NCBI RefSeq assembly: GCF_900156415.1
Contig: NZ_FTNM01000002.1
Location: forward strand, 558,001 to 622,000
Length of the DNA: 64,000 nucleotides
Origin: Pontibacter lucknowensis
GTDB lineage: Bacteria; Bacteroidota; Bacteroidia; Cytophagales; Hymenobacteraceae
Direction: 5' to 3'
Part shown: positions 34,541 to 43,759 of the stretch, piece by piece
Layout: each line of letters opens with the position of its first letter
Position numbering within the stretch: position 1 is the stretch's first letter
The notes under the pieces: generated by a model
The model's input: the letters and a program-made list of their open reading frames with translations, nothing else
What the model was told of the DNA's origin: nothing
Database searches by the model: none
Position numbers and translations under genes: made by a program

Positions 34541-35422
34541 ATGAAACCAGAAGACATAGACAAACTATTCAAAGATCGATTGGGCCCTTCATCGCCCACG
34601 CCCCCTGCCGACCTTTGGAACAGATTGCAGGACCGGATAGAAACCGAGATGCCTAATGCTCAAAAGGAGGAAGCGAAGCCACGAGGCTTTATGTGGCTCT
34701 CCTACTCTATCGCTGCCGCTATTGCGCTCGTGCTCTCAGTGGGCGTCGTGTTCTACAATGTACAGAACGGCACTGTGCCGGTAGACCGATACGGCTTGGC
34801 GGACCGAAATGGTCTGAAAGCAGAGCAGCCACTTGTTATCACAGCACCTGCCACAGCGGACAAGCAACTGGCACAAGTAGCTGAAGAGCCGTCAACTACG
34901 CCATCAGCAGATGAAGAATTGGTTGAGCCCGTCAAACCGGCTGAGACTGCTACAGCACCTACGCAGCCAAAAACGGTTAAGAAGCAGTTGATCGCTAAAG
35001 CTGTACCGAGCACAGCGGCAAAAATTGGCAAATCAGATATCAGTGCAAAAAGCGTTGTTGCACCTCAACAACTGGCAATTCAGGTAGAAAAGCCAGTTAT
35101 ACCGGATGCCCCTCAGAAGGGAGACTACTTTAACACAGGAGAAACAACTCCGGTTACTTTTGCAGCCAATACAGTGGACATGAATGCTCAGCCTGTGGAA
35201 ATTATAATAAAGCGGGCTGTCCATGTACAGGAGGTAGAGGCAGATGAAGAGCTGAGCGGCTTCGAAAAGAAACAGAAACTTGCCAAGAACATCTTTAAGC
35301 AGGTTCGTAATCTCTCAAACGGAGAAAAGGTTGAGTTGTCAGAGCTCGGCATCAATGCAGACAGAATTGCACTTGAAACTCAAATTGGAAAACAGAAAAT
35401 ATCAAAAGTCATTAATCTCTAA
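34541..35422 (+). CDS. single-pass membrane protein, candidate anti-sigma factor
   Basis: A 293-residue protein with a short N-terminal cytoplasmic region (about 1-50, including PPADLWNRLQDRIE), one membrane segment (about 52-72), an Ala/Thr/Pro-rich linker and a C-terminal periplasmic region ending in helices. The topology and position directly after an ECF sigma gene fit an anti-sigma factor. There is no recognisable zinc-type (ZAS) or FecR motif, so the call rests on topology and context. In Bacteroidota similar ORFs are usually annotated as hypothetical. The preceding sequence AAAGGAGG is close to the start. Confidence 0.6.
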   Translation: MKPEDIDKLFKDRLGPSSPTPPADLWNRLQDRIETEMPNAQKEEAKPRGFMWLSYSIAAAIALVLSVGVVFYNVQNGTVPVDRYGLADRNGLKAEQPLVITAPATADKQLAQVAEEPSTTPSADEELVEPVKPAETATAPTQPKTVKKQLIAKAVPSTAAKIGKSDISAKSVVAPQQLAIQVEKPVIPDAPQKGDYFNTGETTPVTFAANTVDMNAQPVEIIIKRAVHVQEVEADEELSGFEKKQKLAKNIFKQVRNLSNGEKVELSELGINADRIALETQIGKQKISKVINL

Positions 35423-35434
35423 TCTTTTAAAACC

Positions 35435-36562
35435 ATGAAAAAGATACTACTTCTCGTAACGGCCATCATCATGGCTGCAGCCACCGGTGTGTCTGCCAAA
35501 GGCGGTCAAACCATAGGCGAGCGACTCGGCCAGCAGGATACGATCGTTGTGAAAATGGCCAATGGCGCTAAAATGGTGCTATACCTTCAGAACATAGAGC
35601 AGCTTAAAGCTTTCGAAAACTACAGCCTGGACTCTCTGATGCGCGTGTTGAATAAATATGTTGATCAGGTAGACCGCATGGACGGTGCTAACAAAGAGCT
35701 GAAGTCGCAGGAGACCACCGTCGTGTTTGGCAAAGATGACAATGATCCGGAAACTGTGACCATTACCGTGCAGGAAACCGGCCAGGATGGGAAGGTAAAC
35801 AGAGAAAAACACGAGATCCGGATCAACAAGAATATCAAGATCGATGTGGAAATTGAGGAAAAGGATGGCAATACCAAGGTTGACGTGAACATGCCTAACC
35901 GCGCCGAGCGGGACAGCATACGGACAAGCAACGTGAAGAAGTCTTACAAAGCTACCCGCTTCAATTTTGACTTGGACCTTGGCTTGAACAACTTCTTAAA
36001 CAGCAATAGCCAACAGGTTCCTGACCTGAAGCCGCTGGGTTCACGCTATGTAAGTATCAACTGGCACCTCAATTCACAGATCGGTGGTCGCAAGAGTCCG
36101 CTATATCTGGTGTCAGGCCTTGAATTTGCCTTCAATAACTACATGTTCGACCGCAACTTCGTGATTGAGGAGGATGTAAATGATGTGACCTTCTTCCGTC
36201 GTGAGATGGAGATCAACTATGACAAAGTGAAGCTGACACACTCATCCGTAAACGTTCCGCTCATGCCAATGCTGAAGTTCAAGCGCCAAAACGGCAAGGA
36301 AGGATTTAAGTTGGGCGCCGGCCCGTTTGTAGGCTACCGCCTGGGTGCCCACTCTAAGTTTAAGTTTGAGGACAGCGGTAGGACGCAGAAAGAAAAGGTG
36401 CGCAGCAGCTACAACCTGAGTGACTTTCAGTATGGCCTGACAGGCGTGATAGGCTACGGCAACCTGGACCTCTTCGTGAAATACAACATGAACGACTTGT
36501 TCAAAGACAACCGCGGCCCGGATGCCAACGTAATCAGCTTTGGTTTAAGGTTGTTTAATTAA
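35435..36562 (+). CDS. outer-membrane beta-barrel protein
   Basis: A 375-residue exported protein. A signal peptide (cleavage after about VSAKG) is followed by a charged periplasmic domain of about 140 residues that is rich in Lys, Asp and Glu, then a C-terminal half with alternating strands (LDLGLNNFLNS, YLVSGLEFAFNNY, GFKLGAGPFVGYRLG, VIGYGNLDLFVKYNM) that ends in FGLRLFN, as PorT-like or OmpA-type eight-strand barrels do. It starts 12 bases after the membrane protein and is the likely target of the sigma factor encoded upstream. Function unknown. Confidence 0.8.
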   Translation: MKKILLLVTAIIMAAATGVSAKGGQTIGERLGQQDTIVVKMANGAKMVLYLQNIEQLKAFENYSLDSLMRVLNKYVDQVDRMDGANKELKSQETTVVFGKDDNDPETVTITVQETGQDGKVNREKHEIRINKNIKIDVEIEEKDGNTKVDVNMPNRAERDSIRTSNVKKSYKATRFNFDLDLGLNNFLNSNSQQVPDLKPLGSRYVSINWHLNSQIGGRKSPLYLVSGLEFAFNNYMFDRNFVIEEDVNDVTFFRREMEINYDKVKLTHSSVNVPLMPMLKFKRQNGKEGFKLGAGPFVGYRLGAHSKFKFEDSGRTQKEKVRSSYNLSDFQYGLTGVIGYGNLDLFVKYNMNDLFKDNRGPDANVISFGLRLFN

Positions 36563-36592
36563 TAAGCTGTTAATTAGGTGATTATTTTGTTT

Positions 36593-36630
36593 ACAAAAGA
36601 TGCCTCTAGTCAGAGGCTTCTTTTGTTTTA
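36593..36630. terminator. bidirectional intrinsic terminator
   Basis: A stem of 8 plus 6 bp with one internal T-T mismatch (ACAAAAGA-T-GCCTCT paired with AGAGGC-T-TCTTTTGT) and flanking T-runs, between the convergent barrel-protein and SpoU genes. Confidence 0.75.
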
Positions 36631-37380
36631 AAGCCTTGCGTTGCGCATAAAGTTATCGATGATGATGGCGGTAGCTGTAGCCACATTAAGCGACTCTGCC
36701 TCTCCGAAAGCAGGAATCTTGATAAGCCGGTTTACTTCGCTGGCAACTTCCGGGCGTATGCCATTTGCCTCATTTCCCATCACCACCACGCCTGTTGGCT
36801 GCAGTTGCATGCGGTGCAGGTTTTCGCCATCCAGCGAAGCGCCATAGACAGGCACATTCTCCGGGAGTTGGTGCAGCCACTCACCCAGGTTGAGGTAATA
36901 GGCCTTGACACGGGTAAAGGAACCCATGGTAGCTGAAATGGTCTTGGGATTATAAAAGTCTGCGCAGGTTTCTGAGCATACAATGGTCTGGATGCCGTAC
37001 CAGTCTGCAATGCGGATGATGGTACCCATGTTACCCGGATCGCGGATGTCGTCGAGAGCCAGAGTGAAATCGCCAGGGTGAAACTGCAGCTTTGAGAGCT
37101 GGTGCATGTGGGCTACAGCCAGACCAGCATTATTGCTTGAAAAAGTACCCGCTCTGGTCAGATCCTGTTCCGTAACAAGTTCGTATCTTGTACCTTTGCT
37201 TAGCCTGTTGCCATGCTCCTGCAGGAAATCCTGGGTTATGAACAGGTGCTGTATCTCAAAATCTGAGTTTAACAGCTCCAGTAGGCTTTTAGCTCCCTCC
37301 ACCACAAAGGCTTGGTGTTGGTTGCGGTATTTTTTTACTTGCAGGGAGGTAACGTATTTTACAATTGCTTTCGACAACAT
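36628..37380 (-). CDS. SpoU (TrmH/RlmB) family RNA 2'-O-ribose methyltransferase
   Basis: A 250-residue SPOUT-fold methyltransferase with an N-terminal RNA-binding domain (substrate-binding L30e-like, about 1-95) and a C-terminal trefoil-knot domain. The three SpoU motifs are DDIRDPGNMGTIIRIADWYG, VVVMGNEANGI and IPAFGEAESLNVATATAI. Target is probably a rRNA or tRNA 2'-O-ribose, but which nucleotide cannot be read. It is divergent from tamL, with 15 bases between the two start codons, so each promoter must lie within the other gene. Confidence 0.93.
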   Translation of the reverse strand: MLSKAIVKYVTSLQVKKYRNQHQAFVVEGAKSLLELLNSDFEIQHLFITQDFLQEHGNRLSKGTRYELVTEQDLTRAGTFSSNNAGLAVAHMHQLSKLQFHPGDFTLALDDIRDPGNMGTIIRIADWYGIQTIVCSETCADFYNPKTISATMGSFTRVKAYYLNLGEWLHQLPENVPVYGASLDGENLHRMQLQPTGVVVMGNEANGIRPEVASEVNRLIKIPAFGEAESLNVATATAIIIDNFMRNARL

Positions 37381-37395
37381 AGAGCGGAGAATCGT

Positions 37396-39840
37396 TTGAG
37401 AACACGATATTATATATTCGGGCTGGTAATTACAATTTTAAGTTTCACCGCCTGCGTGCCGACCAAAAATCTGGGCGAGAACGAACAGCTCTTGTTAGGT
37501 ATAGAGCCTAAAGGGATCGAACACGTCAGCCAGACTGATATAGAGGCGGTTTACCAACAGCGCCCTAACCGGACCTTCCTTGGCTCTACGCCTTATCTGG
37601 CCATCTATAACTTTGGGAAGCGATTTTACAGTCCTGCCCGCATCGACGAGCGCATTGAAAAGCTACGTAGAAAACGCGCCGATAAAACAGCCCAAGCCGA
37701 TGACTCCACAAAGGTACGCCGAATCCAGGACCGCTTTGACCGCCGCATAGCCCGCCAGCGTGATCGGAAGGAAAAGGGTAATCTGCTCATGCAAATAGGT
37801 GAACCTCCCGCCATCTATGACTCACTGCTGATGGAGCGCACCATGGACCAGGTAGAAATTTACATGAATACCAAAGGTTTTTTTAATCATGAAGCGGACT
37901 ACGAGAAACAGGTAAAAGGCAAAAAGGTATACATTACGATCAATATCGCTGAAAATGAGCCTTACCGTTACAGTGCGCTCAACTACACTATACCCGATGA
38001 TTCTCTGCTCCAGATTGTGAAGCGATACGAGGCCAGGTCGCTACTCAAGGTAGGTGATGTGTATGATGAGCAGTTGCTCACACAAGAGCGGGATCGCCTG
38101 CATGAGATGATCCGTCACAACGGATATTTTGACTTTTCGCGTGCGTATATAATATTTGAGCCGGATACCAGCTACGGGGGGAACACGGTGCGTCTGCATA
38201 CCATTATTCAGAATCCGGAGAACGGGTCCCGTCACAAAGCTTATACTATCAGGAACGTGTATTTTAAGACAGATGCGGACCGGTTTGGTTTGGCACGCGA
38301 TACGCTGGAATACAACAATGTAAAATACCTGGCATACGACCACAAGTACTCTTTTAACATACTTGACAATAAAGTTTCGGTATACCCAGGTCAACGGTAT
38401 AGCCAGTTCAGGACATCCCTTACACAGCGGCGACTGGCTGAGATGGATGTGTTTCAGTTTACCAATGTAAGCTACAACAAGATCACAGATGCGACCGACT
38501 CAACAGCTGGTAACCAGTTGAATGCCTTCATTAATGCCCTCCCCTCCAAGAAATTTCAGGAAACGGCTGAATTGGGGATGAACTTTACCGAGCGCAGGCC
38601 TGGTCCTTTTTCCAGCATCCGACTGAAGACACGCAATGTTTTCGGAGGTGCCGAGAACCTGGAATTCGGTATACGTGGGGGCCTGGAGGGACAGATCAAT
38701 ATTGCAACTGATGAAACGGTCATGATACGGGAGTTTGGTGGTGATGCTGCGCTTACTTTCCCGCTGTTTATTCTCCCTTTTGGCGGAAAGAAAATTCTGC
38801 AGGATTTCAATCCCAGAACCCGGTTGTATACAGGCTATACCAATGTTAATCGTGCTGAGTTCCAGAGAAGCATTTACGAAGCCTCTCTTGACTACATCTG
38901 GTACAAGTATCCGCGTCCGCTTCAGACGCCAACTGTGCAGTATGTGTTTTCACCGGTCAATATTAATATTATTCAGGTTAATCGTATTGACCCCACTTTT
39001 GAAGAAGACCTGCGAGAACTGAGTCAGCTCAGCCGATCTTTTGTGGAGAGTTTCAAAAGCGGATTTATTTCTTTTGTTGGCTTTAATCTGATCTACAACA
39101 CAAACGACTTTCTGCAATCGCGCAATGCCCGCTACATGCGTGTGCTGACCGAGGTCGGCGGTCTCACTTCCAAACTGGGTATCTTGCCTGAAACGGGCAG
39201 TCTGAGGCAGTTCCAGTATGCCAAATTAAACACTGATTACCGACGCTATTTGCCGCTGGGAGGACAGCGCTTTTTTGTTTATCGTGTAAATGCTGGTGTA
39301 GGCGGTCCCCTGTTTGGTACGAATGCCCTCCCCTATGATAAATACTTTTTTGCAGGAGGTGCTTCAAGTGTGCGTGCCTGGCAGGCCCGGCGTCTGGGCC
39401 CTGGCTCATATCGGCGGGTGATTACAGAAACTGAGGATGGAGAGGAGACTGATAGAAGATTTATTGCCGAACAGCCTGGTGAAGTATTACTCGAAGCCAG
39501 TGCTGAGTACCGTTTTAATATGGTCGGTTTCTTAAATGGTGCTGTATTCGTTGATGCTGGTAACGTGTGGATGCTGAAGCCTGATAACCGCCCGGGGTCT
39601 GAATTTCAATTTAACCGCTTTTATAAAGAACTGGCGGTAGGTACTGGCTTTGGTTTGCGACTAAATTTCTCTGTTGTGATTCTTCGATTTGACTTTGCCA
39701 CACAGGTATACGATCCGGCCGGAGACCTTAACGGCAACAAGTTCGTGATTCGTGATTTCCGCTTCTCCGACTTTTTCCGCCAGGTTGATCCAGCCAATCG
39801 AAGAACTAACCTCAACATCGGCATAGGTTATCCTTTCTAA
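37396..39840 (+). CDS. tamL: TamL-type Omp85 lipoprotein (BamA/TamA family)
   Basis: A roughly 814-residue outer-membrane protein of the Omp85 family. Taking the TTG at 37396 as start gives a lipoprotein signal with lipobox FTAC (Cys20), matching TamL, the lipidated TamA homologue of Bacteroidota. POTRA-like segments occupy about 25-340 (IEPKGIEHVSQTDIEAVYQ, SLLKVGDVYDEQLLTQERDR, KVSVYPGQRYSQF) and a 16-strand barrel fills the rest, with an Omp85 loop-type motif FFAGGASSVRAWQARRLGPG and the terminal strand NLNIGIGYPF. A longer frame from an ATG at 37312 lies inside the divergent SpoU gene and lacks a signal. It presumably works with a TamB protein encoded elsewhere to insert or move envelope components. 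Confidence 0.88.
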   Translation: MRTRYYIFGLVITILSFTACVPTKNLGENEQLLLGIEPKGIEHVSQTDIEAVYQQRPNRTFLGSTPYLAIYNFGKRFYSPARIDERIEKLRRKRADKTAQADDSTKVRRIQDRFDRRIARQRDRKEKGNLLMQIGEPPAIYDSLLMERTMDQVEIYMNTKGFFNHEADYEKQVKGKKVYITINIAENEPYRYSALNYTIPDDSLLQIVKRYEARSLLKVGDVYDEQLLTQERDRLHEMIRHNGYFDFSRAYIIFEPDTSYGGNTVRLHTIIQNPENGSRHKAYTIRNVYFKTDADRFGLARDTLEYNNVKYLAYDHKYSFNILDNKVSVYPGQRYSQFRTSLTQRRLAEMDVFQFTNVSYNKITDATDSTAGNQLNAFINALPSKKFQETAELGMNFTERRPGPFSSIRLKTRNVFGGAENLEFGIRGGLEGQINIATDETVMIREFGGDAALTFPLFILPFGGKKILQDFNPRTRLYTGYTNVNRAEFQRSIYEASLDYIWYKYPRPLQTPTVQYVFSPVNINIIQVNRIDPTFEEDLRELSQLSRSFVESFKSGFISFVGFNLIYNTNDFLQSRNARYMRVLTEVGGLTSKLGILPETGSLRQFQYAKLNTDYRRYLPLGGQRFFVYRVNAGVGGPLFGTNALPYDKYFFAGGASSVRAWQARRLGPGSYRRVITETEDGEETDRRFIAEQPGEVLLEASAEYRFNMVGFLNGAVFVDAGNVWMLKPDNRPGSEFQFNRFYKELAVGTGFGLRLNFSVVILRFDFATQVYDPAGDLNGNKFVIRDFRFSDFFRQVDPANRRTNLNIGIGYPF

Positions 39841-39873
39841 AGCTTAGCTATAAGACCTGTACTTTTAGTTCTA

Positions 39874-39932
39874 ATAGCCTGCAAACAAAAATCCCCGTCA
39901 TGATCTGACGGGGATTTTTGTTTGCAGGCTAT
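39874..39932. terminator. 27-bp perfect hairpin, bidirectional terminator
   Basis: Two 27-base arms (39874-39900 and 39906-39932) pair perfectly around the loop TGATC. The inner GC block (ATCCCCGTCA) and its adjacent A/T tract form the terminator, and the outer part extends it with GCAAACAAAA. It separates the convergent tamL and E1 genes. Confidence 0.9.
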
Positions 39933-39940
39933 GCTAGAGT

Positions 39941-42019
39941 CTAGTAGTTCAGCAACTCTTCCAGAGCAGCGGCTACCTTTTCCGGGTTAGGCAACATCAT
40001 CTTCTCCAGCTCCACATTCAAAGGTATAGCTGGCAGGTTAGCAGCACCCAGGGTATAAACTGGTGCGTCTAGCTGCTGGAAGCATTCTTTGGAGATACGT
40101 CCCGCCAGTGATTCTGCAAAAGAGTTCATCAGCGGCTCCTCGGTGAGTACCAGTGCCTTGCCGTGACGACGCACAGAAGCGACTACGGCCTCGAAATCCA
40201 GCGGATTGAGCGTACGCAGGTCCAGGATCTCAACGCTACCTTTGAATTGCTTGGATGCGGTTTTGGCCCAGTATACGCCCATACCGTAAGTGATCACCGT
40301 CATGGAGTTGCCCATGCGGATTTCCTCGTCAGAGGCATACTGCACCACGTTGGCTTTGCCGAGAGGCAGGATGTAATTTTCATCCGGCTCCACGGTCTTG
40401 GCGTCTTCGGTGCCGGCTACTTTAGACCAGTACAGACCTTTGTGCTCCAGCATGATCACCGGGTTCGGGTCCAGGAAGGCAGCTTTCATGAGACCTTTCA
40501 TGTCGGCAGCGTTGCTTGGGTAGACTACTTTAATGCCACGGATAGTCAGCAACGTAGACTCAATGCTTCCGGAATGATAAGGACCGCCGCCGCCGTAAGC
40601 GCCGATCGGCACACGAATCAGCGACTGTACCGGGAACTTGCCCATCGAGAGGTAGCAGCTCTTAGAAAGCTCTTCCACCAATTGGTTCATACCCGGCCAG
40701 ATGTAATCGGCAAACTGAATTTCTACAATTGCCTTTGCACCTACGGCTGACATACCTGCGGTAGATCCGACAATGTACGCTTCCTGAATCGGGGTGTTAA
40801 ACACACGGTTATCGCCGTATTTCTTAGCTAGCAGAGCGGCTTCGCGGAACACACCACCAAGTTCCCCACCTACGTCTTGCCCATAGAACAAAGCTTCCGG
40901 GTAAGTGCGCAGGATATCGTCCACGGCATGAAGAGCAGCGTCCACCATGATGGTTTTATCAGCACCTGATGGGCTGCGCTCTCCTTTTTCTTCTGTTACC
41001 AGAGTTGGGGCAAATTCGTGCTGGTCGAAGGTGTTAGGATCAGGCACGGGAGCGTCCAGTGCACGCTGGTAATCAGCATTCACTGTTTTTTGAGCTTCCT
41101 GTTCGAGCCACTGTACTTCTTCTGACGTAACATCGGCATCCAGCAGCGCCTGACGCAGCTTCGGGATCGGGTCGTTGACGCTATGTTCCTGCAGGTTACT
41201 GCCACGGTACCACTCGCGGCGTACACCGGAGGTATGGTGACCTAGTAGAGGTACTTTGGCATGCACCAGTATCGGTTTACGCACTTCGCGGGCATACTCA
41301 AATGCCACCCGCATGCCTTCATAGGACTCCGCAAAGTCAGAGCCATTCACGCGCAGTCGCTCCATCCCTTTGAAGCCGGCTGCATACTCGTAGGCATCCA
41401 TGGCGCGCATTTCCTTTCCTGTGGCCGAAATACCCCAGTCGTTGTCCTGCACAAGGTATACAATTGGCAGATTCTTCAGTACCGCCATCTGGAAAGCCTC
41501 GGCCACTTCACCCTCCGTCACAGAGCCGTCTCCCAGGGAGCAAAGCACCACCGGCTTTTCCTCACTATTAGTCAGTCCCTGCGATTCGAAGTAGGCAATG
41601 GCGTGTGCCATACCAGTGGCAGGTATAGCCTGCATGCCAGTGGCAGAGCTTTGGTGTGGAATGGTCGGACACCCTTCGCGACGCAGCGAAGGGTGTCCGT
41701 AGTAGGTGCGGCCACCTGAGAACGGATCACCGGCTTTGGCCATCAGCTGCAACATGAGCTCGTAAGGCTGCATGCCTATACCTAACAGCACTGAATCATC
41801 GCGATAATAGAGTGAGGCGTAGTCGTAGGGCTTCAGTTGAAAGGCCGTGGCCAATTGTATGGCTTCGTGACCGCGGGATGTGCTGTGCACATACTTACTG
41901 CAAATGGCCTTGTTTTCTTCGTAGGTGTCTGCCATTGTCTTGGCAGTTATCATCAGTCGGTAGGCTTTTTTAAGAATGCCCGTGTCAATCTTAAATGCCT
42001 CCATCAGTTCTTTTGACAT
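39941..42019 (-). CDS. 2-oxoisovalerate (branched-chain 2-oxoacid) dehydrogenase E1, fused alpha/beta
   Basis: A 692-residue TPP-dependent E1 in which the alpha and beta chains are one polypeptide. The alpha half (about 1-340) has STSRGHEA, the TPP-binding LGDGSVTEGEVAEAFQMAV and VQDNDWGISATG. The beta half (about 360-692) has YGQDVGGELGGVFR, VEIQFADYIWPGMNQLVEE and PYHSGSIESTLLTIRGIKVV. It decarboxylates branched-chain 2-oxoacids to give acyl groups for the E2 lipoyl domain, the source of branched-chain fatty-acid primers that Bacteroidota use heavily. The E2 and E3 genes are not in this window. The fused form is common in this phylum. Confidence 0.92.
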   Translation of the reverse strand: MSKELMEAFKIDTGILKKAYRLMITAKTMADTYEENKAICSKYVHSTSRGHEAIQLATAFQLKPYDYASLYYRDDSVLLGIGMQPYELMLQLMAKAGDPFSGGRTYYGHPSLRREGCPTIPHQSSATGMQAIPATGMAHAIAYFESQGLTNSEEKPVVLCSLGDGSVTEGEVAEAFQMAVLKNLPIVYLVQDNDWGISATGKEMRAMDAYEYAAGFKGMERLRVNGSDFAESYEGMRVAFEYAREVRKPILVHAKVPLLGHHTSGVRREWYRGSNLQEHSVNDPIPKLRQALLDADVTSEEVQWLEQEAQKTVNADYQRALDAPVPDPNTFDQHEFAPTLVTEEKGERSPSGADKTIMVDAALHAVDDILRTYPEALFYGQDVGGELGGVFREAALLAKKYGDNRVFNTPIQEAYIVGSTAGMSAVGAKAIVEIQFADYIWPGMNQLVEELSKSCYLSMGKFPVQSLIRVPIGAYGGGGPYHSGSIESTLLTIRGIKVVYPSNAADMKGLMKAAFLDPNPVIMLEHKGLYWSKVAGTEDAKTVEPDENYILPLGKANVVQYASDEEIRMGNSMTVITYGMGVYWAKTASKQFKGSVEILDLRTLNPLDFEAVVASVRRHGKALVLTEEPLMNSFAESLAGRISKECFQQLDAPVYTLGAANLPAIPLNVELEKMMLPNPEKVAAALEELLNY

Positions 42020-42127
42020 AGGTTGCGCGTAGTTGTTGCCCGAAGTTAAGGAAAAATGTGCTTTTTCTGAAATCCTTACGAATGTTCGGTAGAGCGGGGT
42101 TTATTTGGTAGTTTTACGGTTTCCGGA

Positions 42128-42135
42128 CAAAAATA
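42128..42135 (-). promoter_or_regulatory. candidate -7 element for the E1 gene
   Basis: TATTTTTG on the minus strand matches TAnnTTTG, about 108 bases upstream of the E1 start. There is no well-spaced -33 box, so it is tentative. Confidence 0.3.
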
Positions 42136-42158
42136 CCTGGTGGCAAAGGACATAGGAC

Positions 42159-42192
42159 TTTGGATTTCTGTTCCGGAATTCTGTGATCTTTG
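42159..42192 (+). promoter_or_regulatory. candidate hemF promoter
   Basis: TTTG (42159-42162) is followed after 22 bases by GATCTTTG (42185-42192), one mismatch from TAnnTTTG. The distance to the hemF ATG is 34 bases. Confidence 0.45.
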
Positions 42193-42226
42193 TCAGATGA
42201 CACATTAAAGAAGTAATAAAGATAAT

Positions 42227-43126
42227 ATGTTCAGAGAAGAAGTTGAAGCTTTTATGCGCCAGTTCCAGCTAGACCTGGTGCGCGACCTTGAAAACTGTGA
42301 TGGCGGTGCAACTTTCCAGAAGGATGAGTGGCAACACGAACAGGGCGGTGGCGGCATTTCCCGCATCATCGAAAACGGGAACGTGCTCGAAAAAGGCGGT
42401 GTCAACTTCTCTGCTGTGCAGGGCGAGCTCTCTCCACAATTCCTGAAAATGCTGCAGATGCCTGATCCGAAGTTCTTTGCGACGGGCGTTTCGGTGGTAA
42501 TGCACCCACACAGCCCGATGGTGCCGATCACGCACATGAACGTGCGCTATTTTGAGGCTGGCAACGGTACAGCCTGGTTTGGTGGCGGCATTGACCTCAC
42601 GCCTATTTATGTGGATGTGAAGCAGGCAAGGGAGTTTCATGAGGCCATGAAAGCCGTGTGTGACAAACACCATCCCTCCTATTATCCGGAGTTCAAGAAA
42701 TGGGCCGACGACTATTTCTACAACGAGCACCGACAGGAAACCCGCGGTGTGGGCGGTATTTTCTTTGACCGACTGATGGCTACTGATGAGATCAGCCTGG
42801 AGCAACGCTTTGCCTTTGTGCGTGACGTGGCCTATGCATTTGCACCATTCTATACGAAGATCGTGAACGAAAACCGCAATCTGCCTTATTCTGAACGAGA
42901 GAAACAATGGCAACTGATCCGCAGAGGCCGCTACGTGGAGTTCAACCTTGTGTACGATCGTGGTACCAAGTTCGGACTGGCCACCAACGGTCGCATTGAG
43001 TCTATCCTGATGAGTTTGCCGCTTCATGCCTCCTGGGTATATAACCACAAGCCTGCACCGGGCGGATCTGAGGAAAAGACCCTGGGTTATCTTAAGAAGG
43101 ACATCGACTGGATCAACATAGCCTAA
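42227..43126 (+). CDS. hemF: oxygen-dependent coproporphyrinogen III oxidase
   Basis: A 299-residue cytosolic enzyme that uses oxygen to decarboxylate coproporphyrinogen III to protoporphyrinogen IX in heme synthesis (E. coli HemF has 299 residues too). Diagnostic blocks are GISRIIENGNVLEKGGVNFS (45-64), SVVMHPHSPMVPITHMNVRY with the conserved histidines, WFGGGIDLTPIY, RGVGGIFFDRL and ILMSLPLHASWVYNH. Its presence indicates aerobic growth. A PAP2 phosphatase gene follows after 2 bases, so the two are co-transcribed. Confidence 0.96.
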   Translation: MFREEVEAFMRQFQLDLVRDLENCDGGATFQKDEWQHEQGGGGISRIIENGNVLEKGGVNFSAVQGELSPQFLKMLQMPDPKFFATGVSVVMHPHSPMVPITHMNVRYFEAGNGTAWFGGGIDLTPIYVDVKQAREFHEAMKAVCDKHHPSYYPEFKKWADDYFYNEHRQETRGVGGIFFDRLMATDEISLEQRFAFVRDVAYAFAPFYTKIVNENRNLPYSEREKQWQLIRRGRYVEFNLVYDRGTKFGLATNGRIESILMSLPLHASWVYNHKPAPGGSEEKTLGYLKKDIDWINIA

Positions 43127-43128
43127 GC

Positions 43129-43716
43129 ATGCTGGAGCAACTGGAGAAGCTGGACCAAGAGCTGTTTCTATACCTGAATGAGCAGCAAAGCCCGTTCTGG
43201 GACAATGTTATGGTCACGGTTTCAGATAAATACTTCTGGATTCCCTTTTACCTTCTGCTGATTGGCTATATCATCTGGCGCTACAAGCTGCAGAGTATAC
43301 CAATGCTGCTGATGGCTGTGGCAGGTATAGGTTTGGCTGATTATGTGGCCTCTGGCGTTTTCAAACCTTATTTTGCGCGTCTGCGTCCCTGTCACGATCC
43401 TGAAATATCAGCCATAGTAAATCTGGTGCGCGGCTGCGGCGGACAATTCGGCTTCCTCTCCTCCCACGCCTCTACTGGCTTTGCGCTGGCGGTTTTCTTT
43501 AACCTGACCCTATCCGACCGTTACTTGATCTTCAAGATATTGCTGGTTACATGGGCTGTGATGGTTTCCTATAGCCGCATATACCTGGGTGTGCACTATC
43601 CGGGCGATACGCTGGGCGGCGCTCTGGTGGGTACCGGAACAGCCATGTTGGCCGTGGTGGGCTACCGTTTTTGGCTGCGAAAATATACCCGCTTTCAGCA
43701 CAAACCTTTGGCATAA
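43129..43716 (+). CDS. PAP2-family membrane phosphatase
   Basis: A 195-residue membrane protein with five or six hydrophobic segments. The acid-phosphatase signature is complete: K79-x6-R86-P87 (KPYFARLRP), SSHAS (111-115, His113) and SRIYLGVHYPGD (149-160, Arg150, His156, Asp160). Such enzymes dephosphorylate undecaprenyl pyrophosphate, phosphatidylglycerophosphate or lipid A; motifs do not separate these. The ATG is 2 bases past the hemF stop, suggesting translational coupling, although no functional link with heme synthesis is evident. Confidence 0.92.
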   Translation: MLEQLEKLDQELFLYLNEQQSPFWDNVMVTVSDKYFWIPFYLLLIGYIIWRYKLQSIPMLLMAVAGIGLADYVASGVFKPYFARLRPCHDPEISAIVNLVRGCGGQFGFLSSHASTGFALAVFFNLTLSDRYLIFKILLVTWAVMVSYSRIYLGVHYPGDTLGGALVGTGTAMLAVVGYRFWLRKYTRFQHKPLA

Positions 43717-43759
43717 TCCGCTGTTTCTGACGTATTGTTAGAAGAGCTGATTTCCGGAC

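Noticed and set aside
37312..37395. An ATG-started N-terminal extension of TamL
   Set aside because: It lies inside the divergent SpoU gene and would hide the lipoprotein signal that begins at the TTG.
42269..43048. A 259-codon open frame antisense to hemF
   Set aside because: It lies wholly opposite a well-supported hemF gene, has no domain-like pattern and is explained by codon bias of the real gene.
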